Shown in pieces: positions 50,261 to 60,010 of a stretch of DNA of 64,000 bases. The notes beneath the pieces are model-generated. The model was not told where the DNA came from and made no database searches. It worked only from the letters and a program-made list of their open reading frames with translations. Within the stretch, counting starts at the first letter, position 1. Every line of letters starts with the position of its first letter. The stretch is taken from assembly GCA_013399855.1 (NCBI GenBank), contig VXAY01002602.1, positions 124,001-188,000 of the forward strand. Direction: 5' to 3'. Position numbers and translations under genes: made by a program. The DNA comes from Oxyruncus cristatus (taxonomy: Eukaryota > Chordata > Aves > Passeriformes > Cotingidae).

Positions 50261-51965
50261 CATACTCAAAACAAAACACCCTATGAAAGGCTAAAGGGGA
50301 CTTTGAACCTAGACTGCAAAGGGAATGTAGTCAACCATAACTTAATAATAATGTGATTCTGGTCCTACATGTTAGTAGAAATACTTTAAAATTTCTTACG
50401 GAAATCATGGGAATTATTGAACCTAACATTAGTTTTCAAGATAAAACTTAAATTCCGCTGCCTGTTAGGGAAAGGTCTGCAAAAAGGCAGTAGCTTAAGC
50501 TGGACGTAGCTAGTGTATGGGCTTCAATGCTTCTGACCTCCCTACAAAGCAGTAAATTTCCCTCTACATCATTAATCCCATATAATCCAAATCCCTGTAA
50601 CGATGCCAATTTTATTGTTTTGCTCTTTTTCTTGGCAGCAGTGCTGAGCTGGTTAGCTGCAAATTACTCAAGCTGAGCCTCCAAACATGAATATGTTTAT
50701 GAACTATAAATTATGTTCAAAGACATGTCACTTCTGCCTTTCTAACACTATACAAAGTTCATTAAACTGTACATAATATGGGCTTAATGCAATTTCCTTT
50801 GATGTTAATAGAGAAAAACACTGGCCATGTGCTCATTGCACTGGTTAAGATTTTGATGAACTGGGAGCACAGATTGACTGCTGTAGTGCTATAATGTCTT
50901 CCCATGCAATCCAGGGCAAGTCAGTAAGAAAAATAGCATGCAGCCATGTAGGTTATGAATCTAAAAAGATGCGTGTTTGGTGTAGTTAGGTTTAACTGCT
51001 AAGTTTGACCGTGGAGAAAAATGAGAGACAGTGGGGGACCAGTGTGAAACTCATGTCAGCTTAGTCTGATGTATTCATTACTGCCTTTATAGGCTATGGA
51101 GTAAAAAAAGAAATGAAAACGTTTTACTATAAAATTGATCTAATAAATTTTTGCTGTTTTCTTTAAAATGCTATAACGTTTGCTAGAGATAAGCATGTTT
51201 CTTTCCATTGGAGCCTAGCTGAGAAGTAGCTTTCTACAGACATGTACCCCAGTCTCACAGACTTTTTCCAGTGTGATTCCCGATATTCTTATTGGCAAAG
51301 GTAGAGAAACCTCCATTCAGATAATTTGTGTTGCAGATTGTCCCTGGTAACTCTCAGCCTAGGAGGAGACAACCTGTGGAGCAAGGTGCTCTGAGCTGTG
51401 CTGGCAGAGCCAGGAACTGAGCAGCTACTTGTGCTGGGTTTGGCTCTTCCATCATTGCAGAATTTGAAGCTGCATATATATTGCTGAGTTAAATCATAAT
51501 TTAAGCTCATAGTCAATTTGTAACTGTGATCAGCAACACTGCTTGAAGACTAGATCAAGCCTGATGGGTTTCTTAGCTAGAAAATACAGGTAGAGGGGCC
51601 AAGATACTTAAGCTTGAACAGAAGTTGTTAAGAAACCGGTCCAAATTATAAATCCAAATTTATAAAAACAGGTTTTATACATGTATTTTTTCTCAATTAT
51701 TATTATAATAATTTCAAAAACTTTTTTTTTTTTTTTCCAAATACCCATCTATAAAACAGAGAAATCAATACATCCTTTCATTGTTTTGCCTACCCTTAAG
51801 GCAGAAAAATGTCAGTTGCAATATGCAGTTTCTGGATTTTTCTTATGGGGTTCCTGATCTTATTTAGGAGAAGATGATGATTTGGGAATTATGCTAATTA
51901 TATTTTAGAGTAATTTTTTTCATTGACAACAGAAGTCCTCTGTCTTTTTATACTATAATATATTT
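50261..51965. other. unique sequence, no gene seen
   Basis: No transposon was recognised. A T-run lies at about 51721-51736. The minus-strand open frame at 51289-51516 has no recognisable domain. Confidence 0.55.
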
Positions 51966-53136
51966 GAGACAAGCAGCATGACTTCTCCCAGGGCAAACCT
52001 GCCTGACCCACCTAGTGGCCTTCTACAATGGAGTGACTACACCAGTGCACTCATGTCATCTGTAGGGACTTCTGTAAGGAGTTTGACAGGGTCCCCTGCA
52101 ACATCCTCCTCTCTAAATTAGAGAGAGAGGGATTTGATGAATAAACGGTTTGGTGGATGAAGAATTGGTTGAATGGTTGAATCCAGAAGGTAGTGGTTAA
52201 TGGCTCAATGTCCCTGATGGAGATCAATGATGAGTTGTGTCCCTCAGGGGTCTGTACTGGGACTAGTACTGTTAAATATTTTCCTCAGGGACATAGGCAG
52301 TGGGATAAAGTGCACCCTCAGCAAATTTCCTGATGACATCAGCCTGCGGTGTGCAACTGACATCCCTGAAGGACAGGATGTCATCCAGAGGGTCCTGGAC
52401 TAACTCGAAAATGGGCCCATGTAAACTTCATTATGTTCAACAAGGCCAAGTAAAAGGTGCTGTCCCTGAGTTTGGGCAACTGTTAGTCAAAGCATCAATG
52501 CAGGTTGGGGAAGAAGGGATTGAGAGTAGCCCTGCTGAGAAGGGCTTGGGGATTCTGATGAATGAGAGGCTGAACGTGAGCTGGCAATGTGCAGTTTCAG
52601 CCCAGAAAGCCAATCATGTCTCTGCATATGTCAAAAGGAGTGTGACTAGCAGGTTGAGGGAGGTGATTCTGCCTTTCTACTCTGTCCTTATGAGAGTCCA
52701 CCTGGAGTAGTGCATCCAGCTCTGGCATCCCAGCACAAGAATAACATCAGACTATTAGAGCAAGTCCACACAAGGGCCACTAAGATGATTAGAAGGATGT
52801 AGCACTTCTCCTACGAGGACAAGTTGAGAGAGATGGGGTTGTTCAACCTGGAGAAAAGAAGATTCTAGGAAGACCTTGTTGAGGCCTTTCAGTACTTACA
52901 GGGGCTTATAAAAGAGATAGGAACAGACTTTTTATCACGGCCTGTTTCAACAGGACAACGGGTAATGGTTTTAAGCTAAAAGAGGATAGATTTAGGCTGG
53001 ATATAATGAAGAAATTTTTTACACTGAGAATGGCATGCTGTGCAACCTGATCTAGTTGAAGATATCCCTGCTTATTGCAGAGGGTTGGACTAGATGGCTT
53101 TTAAAGGTCCCTTCCAACACAAAATATTCTACAATT
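51966..53136 (+). mobile_element. CR1 LINE, 3' ~1.2 kb
   Basis: Plus-strand CR1, 5'-truncated within the RT domain. In order: 'ACTTCTCCCAGGGCAAACCT', 'GGACTTCTGTAAGGAGTTTG', 'GTCCCTCAGGGGTCTGTACT' (motif B region), 'GATGACATCAGCCTGCGG' (equivalent of the Asp-Asp box), 'GTGATTCTGCCTTTCTACTC', 'GGGCCACTAAGATGATTAGA', then the 3' UTR 'GAGGGTTGGACTAGATGGCT' and 'GGTCCCTTCCAACACAAA'. The octamer tail is eroded. Many stops and frame changes make it non-functional. Confidence 0.95.
52333..52710 (+). pseudogene. CR1 reverse transcriptase remnant (C-terminal half)
   Basis: The frame starts out of register with CR1 ORF2. From about residue 50 onward it enters the true frame, with recognisable CR1 RT C-terminal sequence: GIESSPAEKGLGIL, VSAQKANHVSAYVKRSV and REVILPFYSVLMRVHLE. 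It ends at a stop where CR1 usually has a Tyr-Cys after His-Leu-Glu. The upstream motif with the catalytic aspartates (near 52330-52350) is in another frame. The element is long dead. Confidence 0.85.
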
Positions 53137-55381
53137 AATCAGAAAAAACCTCCACCTACTATTTATAGCTGGAAGTCGACAGTTCATAAGACTGTCAGAT
53201 GGTTTCTCCATTACACAAAACGGGCACAATTGGAGACTGTAGTAACTTCAGGTCCTTGAGATTGACCCCCTCCCTTTTGAGTACCAAGGTTTTTCTCCCA
53301 TCCTAAGTTTTATTTTATATAAGTAAATTGCCACCAAAGCTGTTTTAGACTAAGTTAGGTTACATCTCTGAGCTTTTCAACCCAGGCCCCAGAGTGCTGA
53401 AGCCCATCTGAGCAGGGTTCCATTACCACCAACCCAGAAGATGCATGAAATTATATTTTTATCACATTTTTCTCCTTTTCATGAACGCTCTGTTCTTAGC
53501 ATTTAAAAGGATTTCTGAAATCTAAAAATTCTTCTTTGATGGTAAAAAAAAAGTGCTATTTATTTGATGTATTTGTATGTCCTTTTAGCTACCATCTGCC
53601 TGTGTATTGTTTTATTTCCAAAACGAATTATAAACAGATTATATTGTTTCTTATGCAGTGTTTGTTTACATAGGTGGGGCTTGCATTATAAAAATCATGT
53701 AATGCACACACAGTTTTGTGGTTACTGCCAAGTCTGACTATGAGTCTTCTTAAGAAACTTAAGTTAAAATAAAATAAAATATTTAGCAGATGATTTTAAA
53801 TACGGGATTTCCTGAGTGCTTCACTGTTTCACAGCAGGTCCCTGTACCATAAAAGACTGTGTAAACTTGTTATTTGCACACACAAATATTCATAGTCATC
53901 TGTTGATGTTCTCATCTGCAGGACCACAAAGGCATATTAAATACATATTTATGGCATTGTGTCTGAAATTGCACACATGTACAACTACTTCACATTTAGA
54001 TTCCACTCTAGCTATGCAAAAACCTATCATCTGTTTGAGCAAGTTCCCTACATATTGGCCTTGGATATGTATGAATACGGCCTTTCTTACTTATCTGACT
54101 TCTAGAACAGGTTAACAAACAGTTAACAGGTCCAAACCAAGTAAGCTTTTTGTAGGGAATCTCCTATTCATTGAAGAGGGGGCCATTGTTACTATTACCA
54201 GGGGCCACTGTATATATGAGGGATTTCTGTGCTACTGGAAAATTAATAGAGGGATTTTTTAAATACACTGTGCCATACAGTGATATCCCCCAATTAAAAC
54301 TGCAACATTGAACAACATGATTACAAAATTTGATGCACATTGAATACATGTATTATTTTGGTTATATTTAAGAGGAAAAACACTTTTTGTTATTCTATGT
54401 TTTCAAATTTTAAATACTGTTTAAATGGAACCATTGCAAAAATGCCAGTATCAAGTCTAGCTCCCTTACAGCTTTTATGATTCCTTGCCCTTAATTTTAA
54501 TACTGCTAGACAGTTGCAACTGTTTACCATTGTTTGACTTTCAAATAGTCACCCTGTACCTTTTTGCATATTTCTTCAAAAAAACCCCACTTATCAGTTT
54601 TTTGTCTGCCTATTTACGGTCTGCCCAAAATACTGCAAATTGTGGGCTTACAGACTGTCTACATCTCAATATCCAGTTTTAGCTCCATTATCATACATGT
54701 TCAGCCTCAAATTAACAGTTCATTATATTTCATTATCAAGAAATGGTCAGAAAACAATCTGTTCAATTCCATAAACAATATAACCTCCTCTACATCTCCT
54801 CTACATCTGAACACATATGAACACACACATTGCTTGAGTCAATGACTTTTGCTCTACTTCCCCCTGGAAGTTAATAAGAAAACTTTTTATAAAAATGATT
54901 CAAATTGCCACAGCACTCTTTCTAATGCAGGCCAACAAATCTTGTGATATCATGGCCACCATTTATAACCTTCAATATCTTCTAGAGTCATGGGCACTTT
55001 CACACTCAGCTATTTTCTCTAATACACTGTAGTGTAATGTAGCTGTAAAATGTCTGATCTTTAGTATTTCATTCTGAAGACAATATCTAAACTGTATATT
55101 AGCATTTTTACTAAATAATTATGTGATACCTAGCTAAATAATTTCTTCACTCTGCTACACATCTGCTATCTAACAACCATGAAAATCAATGCAGTAGAAA
55201 CGGTACTCAGCCTTATCTTTTTAATACCAGAACTTCATATTCACCCTTATCTTGTCACACAAATGCTAGAGACAGTTTGAAGAAAGTTGGGGGGGGTATT
55301 ATTATTTTTTTCTTTTTCTGAAATATTAATGGGCAGTTTATTCTTTACTCCTTTATAAAGAATGCTGCTTCATTCTCTCCA
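53137..55381. other. unique AT-rich sequence, no gene seen
   Basis: No transposon was recognised between two CR1 copies. An AAAAT run lies at about 53766-53781, and a short duplication (CTCCTCTACAT) near 54785-54808. Open frames at 53056-53259, 53816-54115 and 54485-54845 have no recognisable product; the first overlaps the CR1 tail. Confidence 0.5.
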
Positions 55382-55803
55382 GAGAAGGACCCGAGAGTCC
55401 TGGTGGACAACAAGTTAATCATAAGGCAGCATCAGTCCTTTGTGGTCAAGAGGCCCAATGGTATCCTGGGGTGCATTAGGAAGAGCATTGCAAGCAGGCA
55501 AGAGGATGGAGCCAAACTCTTTTCAGTGGTGCCCAGTGAGTGAAGGACAAGGGGAAATGAGCACAAATGAAAACACAGGAAATTTCATCTGAATCTTAGG
55601 AAAAAATTCTTTACCGTGGGTAGCAGAGCACTCCAACATGCTGCTCAGAGAGACCGTGGAGTCTCTTTCTCCACTGATATTGGAAACTTGCCTGGGTGTG
55701 ATCCTGTGCAAAGTGTCCTGCTGCTGTTGAACCTGCTTTAGCAGTAGAGTTAGACTAAACAATTTCTAGAGGTCCCTTCAAACCCCAACCAGTCTGATTC
55801 TGT
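55382..55803 (+). mobile_element. CR1 LINE 3' fragment with internal deletion
   Basis: The left part (about 55382-55500) reads 'GAGAAGGACCCGAGAGTCCT', 'GGTATCCTGGGGTGCATTAG' and 'AAGAGCATTGCAAGCAGGCA', the RT C-terminal region. At about 55500 it jumps to 'AGGATGGAGCCAAACTCTTT', 'CAGTGGTGCCCAGTGAGTGA' and then the 3' UTR, ending 'GGTCCCTTCAAACCCCAACC'. The thumb-coding stretch normally in between is missing. In the 51966-53136 copy that stretch is present as GGGCCACTAAGATGATTAGA. The minus-strand open frame at 55523-55762 is an artefact. Confidence 0.88.
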
Positions 55804-57104
55804 TTTTCTGCAATTGTGTGATTCATGTGAAATGCAACAACACACTGTTAAGTTGCTATTGCCTCTGAGATGGCCTATTTTCAGCAGCAAATTAAGTAAA
55901 TATAGCTTATGGTTTCTATTAAAGCCTGATAATAGTTAAAGCTTAAGCTTCAACTCATCAAAATGAAAGACATTTGTGAAATCCTGGTGGTAGTGGAATC
56001 AATAGCAATAACATTGCCATAAATGATGTCAGGTTTTCAAGGACTATGACATGCAAAATGGCTTTCATTAAAACTACCGTAATTATAAGGCTGTTGATGA
56101 TGCCAAGTCCCAAATTCTTTATTCATTCTGGTTGAAATCTGAAGTAATGACCTAATAACATTAAGTACTTCAGAATCTGGACTAACAATAAAAAACAAAA
56201 ATAAAGTAACAAATAATATATTACACTTACAACTATACTTTCAGATTTTAGCTATAGGCTACTGTAAGAGTAATGAGAGCCACAAGCAGTAGTTTAATGT
56301 TCCTGTTTCTTGTTAGAATGGTGAAGATAAAGACAGATAAATACAACCACAGACAGCTTAGCTGATCAATTTTTCAACTAGCAGACATTCGTTAAGCATG
56401 TGTTGTCCTCATTCCAGTGTGCAGACTCTGGGAGCAGAGCCCTGTAGGGCGTTTCAAAAGTCAAACAGGCTTCATGGTTTGGTGGATAGAACTGTACAGA
56501 AACTAGCAGGTGATCTATAACTTGGAATAAGTCCAAGATTTCTTCTTCATGGGACAATGAAACTTAGGAACATGACAATTAATATTTTCTACCTGGAAGC
56601 ATTTCTGGAGTAGATGAAAACCAAATATGCTTTTATTCTTTTTTTTTTTTTTGTTTTGTTTTTTTTTTTTTTTTTTTTTTTTTTTTTGTTCATGACTCTG
56701 GGGTTTTCTAGCAGCACAGCAATTTTTTTCTTTAGTTTTGATTTCATTTCTTCCTTAAAAAATGCAGACAACAACATGTTCCTTCTTTTAGATATGCATT
56801 ATGACAATTCCTATGCAGGAATGAAAAGCTCTAGCTATGTTTATCTGGAGTTTCTGATATTCACACTCTTCCTTAAGGACCACAATAGCATGGTCTCCAG
56901 CATATATGTTCCTTACAATACTGCATATTGTGTAGATTGGATACCGAAGAGTAGTCAGTTCTTGGGGCAGATGTTTTTTTCTCTGTACCTTAGAATTTAT
57001 CCTTAAAAGTCATCTCTATGGCAACGCATGTCACCCCACCCCCATTCTGGTAACGGCTAACCAGATGATGACTTGTAATTACTGTGATTAATGTTATTGA
57101 ATAG
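55804..57104. other. unique AT-rich sequence with a long T-run, no gene seen
   Basis: The main feature is the T-run at 56636-56690. No exon or transposon was recognised. The open frames 56614-57006 (plus) and 56589-56777 (minus) are readings through that tract. Confidence 0.55.
56636..56690. repeat. ~50-bp T-run with G interruptions
   Basis: About 55 bp of T broken by a few G. It may be a simple repeat or the A-tail of a minus-strand retroposed sequence, but no retroposed body is recognisable on its right. Long homopolymers are also prone to sequencing length error. Confidence 0.9.
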
Positions 57105-57824
57105 TGTGCTGGTTTGGGCTGGGATAGAGTTCATTTTCTTCATGGTAGCTGGTATGGAGTTGTGTTTTAGATTTGTGCTGGAAGAAGTGTTGATAATTCA
57201 GGTATGTTTTAGTTACTGCTAAACAGTGCTTACACAGAGTTATGGACTTTTCTGTCTCTCATCCCTCCCCACCAGCAAGGGTGTTGAGGGTACACAAGAA
57301 GTTGGGAGAGGACACAGTCAGGACTGCTGACCCCAACTAGCCAAAAGGGTATTCTATACCATATGGCACCAGAAAACTGTAGAATGGCCTGGTTTGGAAG
57401 AGACTATAAAGATCAATTAATTCCAACCCCCATGCCATGCACAGAGACAAGCTTCACAAGACCAAGCTACTCAGAGCTCCGTCCAATCTGGCCTTAAACA
57501 CTGCCAGGGATGGGGTATTCACAACTTCTCCGGGCATCCTGTTCCAGTGACTCACCACCCTCACGGCAAATAATTTCTTACTAACATCTGATCTAAACCT
57601 ATTCTCTTTCAGTTTGAAACCATTCCCCCTTCTCCTGTCAGTACCTGATCTCGTAAACTGTCTGAGGGTTTCGTATGTGCCTTTTGTTTTATCTATTAAA
57701 CCATCTTTATCTCAACCCAAGAGTTTTCTCACATTTCTCCTCTGATTCTCTCCCCCACCCTACGGAGGGGAGTGAACAAGCAGTGGTGTGGGGCTGAGCA
57801 GCTGTCTAGGATTAAACCACAACT
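57105..57824 (+). mobile_element. solo LTR of an avian endogenous retrovirus, centre replaced by CR1
   Basis: The left part starts TGTGCTGGTTTGGGCTGGG and continues 'GGTAGCTGGTATGGAGTTGT', 'CAGTGCTTACACAGAGTTAT', 'ACACAAGAAGTTGGGAGAGG' and 'ATTCTATACCATATGGCA'. The right part resumes at about 57678 with 'CTTTTGTTTTATCTATTAAA', 'CTTTATCTCAACCCAAGAGT', 'GATTCTCTCCCCCACCC' and ends 'AGGATTAAACCACAAC'. From memory both ends match an LTR family that is very common in birds. The middle, where the promoter and start of R would lie, is missing and is occupied by minus-strand CR1 sequence. No retroviral genes flank it, so it is a solo LTR. No clear target duplication was found. Confidence 0.88.
57374..57665 (-). 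mobile_element. CR1 LINE 3' fragment inside the LTR
   Basis: Minus-strand CR1: 'TGTAGAATGGCCTGGTTTGG', 'CATGCCATGCACAGAGACAA', 'CCAATCTGGCCTTAAACACT', 'GGGATGGGGTATTCACAAC', 'CATCCTGTTCCAGTGACTCA' and 'CCCCTTCTCCTGTCAGTACC'. The 3' end is at the left without a repeated octamer tail. It is bounded on both sides by halves of one LTR, so it must have arrived after the LTR. The accompanying loss of LTR centre means the event was not a simple insertion, or a later deletion removed the flank. Confidence 0.88.
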
Positions 57825-58423
57825 ATCTACAAATTGTGCACACGGTACGTCTGTATTAAAATATCCTATTATTTTTGTTCTTTTTTTTAATCCTTCTGTA
57901 ATATGAGGTCTTTAAATTTTAAAGTCTGTAGAGCAAGAGAGTTTTATGAATGGGTCAGTAAGTACAACATCATTTTGGTGCCAAGTAATACCCTCTCCAG
58001 AAGCACAGACTCAGCAGAGCCCCTTGTGAAATAATGAGTACTTGGCAAAATTCAAGGTATTCCCATCTGTCACATGCGTGTCTCTTTCATATAAATAACA
58101 GTATGTGTGTGTGTGTATGTACAATTTTATACACACGCACACATTAGTTTCAACAAGGTTGGTTCTTTTAAATCCTATTGCAACAAAAGTGGTAATAGAG
58201 GATAACAATAATATCATAAGAATCAAAATTTTTATCAGTCCTAAAACTCTTCTGAAAATCTTTACTGAAGGACTGAATTCTCTGAGTTCATTCTCTGGCC
58301 TTTCCTAACCAAATCTGAATAAATTCACATAAGTTTATATATATATATATACTTAATTTCCTTCTGCAAGTGAGAGAGGATACATTTCACCAATAGACAT
58401 ACATTTCACTTTCTTCTCCAAGT
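57825..58423. other. unique sequence between LTR and CR1
   Basis: No gene. It contains the TG/CA hairpin at 58103-58144 and a short TA run at about 58338-58354. Confidence 0.6.
58103..58144. repeat. TG/CA inverted repeat, 16-bp arms
   Basis: The left arm ATGTGTGTGTGTGTAT (58103-58118) and the right arm ATACACACGCACACAT (58129-58144) are complementary at 15 of 16 positions; the exception would be a G-T wobble in RNA. The loop is 10 nt. The two arms are opposite strands of one dinucleotide repeat, so the structure probably arose by inversion or template switching within a microsatellite. Confidence 0.9.
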
Positions 58424-58774
58424 GGCAGAGAGGACAACAAGGAGAGGTATTATGTTGTTCTCACCAACAAGAAGGGACTGGTGTGGAATGTGAAGCTCAA
58501 GGGCAGCCTTGGCTGGAGTGATCATGAAATGGTGGAGTTCAAGATCCTTAGAGCAAAGATGGGGACACACTTCAAGTTCACTACACACAGCTTCAGGAGA
58601 GCAGACTTTGGCCTCTTCAGGGATCCACTTGGCAGAATATTGGATGAAACCATGGAGGCAAGAGAAGTTGAGGAAAGCTGGTTAATATTCAAGGATCACT
58701 ACCTCCAAGCTCAAGAGCGATACATCCCAAAAAAAGAGAGTCAGGCAAAAATTCTGGGGGGCCTGCATGGATGA
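58424..58774 (+). pseudogene. CR1 ORF2 endonuclease C-terminal remnant
   Basis: An open frame with residues VVLTNKKGLVWNVKLKG, then WSDHEMVEFKI, then FRRADFGLFRDPLG. Ser-Asp-His is the last conserved motif of apurinic-type endonucleases in non-LTR retrotransposons, where the His is catalytic. The earlier motifs of the domain (metal-binding Asn and Glu, and Asp-x-Asn) lie upstream and were lost by 5' truncation. The frame continues without a stop upstream to the edge of the element, so GTG at 58481 is not a real start. Translation stops at about 58774. Confidence 0.9.
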
Positions 58775-59192
58775 ACAAGAAGCTCCTGGAAAATCTCAAA
58801 CATGAAAAAGGCAGCCTACAAAGTGTGGAAGCAATGAAAGATAACTTGAGAGGAATACAGAGAAATTGCCCAAGCAGCCAGGAATCGAGTTAGGAAAGCT
58901 AAAGCCCTGACAGGACTAAAACTGGCCAGAAATGTCAAGGGCAACAAGAAAAGCTTCTATAGGCATGTTGGTGATAAAAGGAAGACTAAGTGTGGGCTTT
59001 CTCTAGAAGGAAACAAGATACCTGGCTATCTGGGATACCTCAGAGAAAGCTTGGGTACTCAGCGCCTTTTTCCCTCAGTCTTCACCAGGCTGGGTGGTTG
59101 CACTCAAAGGGTCAATGGCTTGATGTACAAGTGAAGACCAGTTCAGGGACCCGTATTGGGACAGATAAGTTCTTTAAATCTTTGTCAGTAAC

Positions 59193-59801
59193 ATGAACAG
59201 TGGGATCGAGTGTTCACTCAGCAGGCATGTTGATGACACCAAGCTAAGGGTTGCAGTCGACACACTAGAAGGAAGTGATGCCCCACAGAAGGACCTCCAC
59301 AGGCTTGGAAGGTGGACCGGTGCGAGCCTTGTGAACGTTGCGAAGTTCAGCAAGACCAAGTGCAAGGTCCTACGCTTGGTTAAAGGAAATCCCAAGTACA
59401 TATACAGACTTGGCAGAGATTGGAGTGAGAGAGAGCAAAGCCCTGAGGAGAAGGACTCCAAGGTGTTGGTGAGTGAGAATTTATACATGACCTGAAAATG
59501 TGCGCTCACAGCCCAGAAAGCCAACTGTGCCCTAGGCTGCATCAGAAGGAGTGTGGCCAGTATCTCGAGGGAGGTGATTCTGCCCCTTTTTTCCTGTTTC
59601 ATGAGATCCCACCTGGAGTATTATATCCATCTCTGGGGTCCCAAACTTAAGAAGGACATGAACCTGCTAGAGCGAGTCCAGAGTAGGGCCACCAAAGTGA
59701 TCAGAAGGCTGGAACACATCTATAAAGACAGGATGAGACAGATGAGGCTGCTCAACCTGGAGAAGAAAAGTGTCTACTTGACCTTATACCAGTATTTATA
59801 G
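59193..59801 (+). pseudogene. CR1 ORF2 reverse transcriptase C-terminal remnant
   Basis: One frame, broken by a single stop at 59493-59495, covers the end of the RT palm and the thumb. It reads IECSLSRHVDDTKL, where Val-Asp-Asp stands at the catalytic box (usually Ala-Asp-Asp), then KTKCKVLRL. After the stop it reads CALTAQKANCALGC, REVILPLFSCFMRSHLEYY and ERVQSRATKVIRRLEH. Both catalytic aspartates are kept, but the fingers and first palm aspartate were lost in the ~59085 deletion. It is therefore an inactive relic. Confidence 0.9.
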
Positions 59802-60010
59802 ATCCTTCTAGTTCCTAAAGGGGGCTATAAGAAAGCTGGAGAGGGAATTTTTACAAGAGCATATACTGAAGTTATGTATGTTCTATCCCTGGAAGTGCTG
59901 GATAGGGCTTTGAGCAACCAGCTTAGAGAAAGTTGTCCCTGGCAAGGGCATTGGAACTGGCTGATCTTTGAGGTCACTTCCAATACAAATCATTCTATGA
60001 TTCTATGATT

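Larger units (their letters stand above)
58424..60010 (+). mobile_element. CR1 LINE, longest copy, internally deleted
   Basis: Plus-strand CR1 of about 1.6 kb. From the left: the C-terminal end of the APE-type endonuclease ('GGCAGCCTTGGCTGGAGTGA', then the codons for Ser-Asp-His), the linker ('AAGGATCACTACCTCCAAGC', 'GGCAACAAGAAAAGCTTCTA'), and 'TTCCCTCAGTCTTCACC'. At about 59085 it jumps to the late RT palm ('GGTTGCACTCAAAGGGTCAA'). It then runs through the Asp-Asp box, thumb and 3' UTR to a clean tail, 'CATTCTATGATTCTATGATT'. A second small deletion near 59140 removes the Gly-Val-Pro-Gln region of motif B. The octamer tail and recognisable reading frames suggest a moderately young copy. It could not retrotranspose. 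Confidence 0.96.

Noticed and set aside
49939..50356. Overlapping 100-130-residue open frames, Phe/Gly/Trp-rich on one strand and Lys/Pro/Asn/Gln-rich on the other
   Set aside because: They are readings of the 25-bp minisatellite. The unit length makes all three frames give the same repeated peptide, so openness here is no evidence of coding.
56589..57006. Open frames rich in Phe or Lys around 56.6-57.0 kb
   Set aside because: They are generated by the T-run at 56636-56690.
57005..57033. ATGGCAAC half-site considered as an X-box
   Set aside because: Only one half matches and half-sites are frequent by chance.
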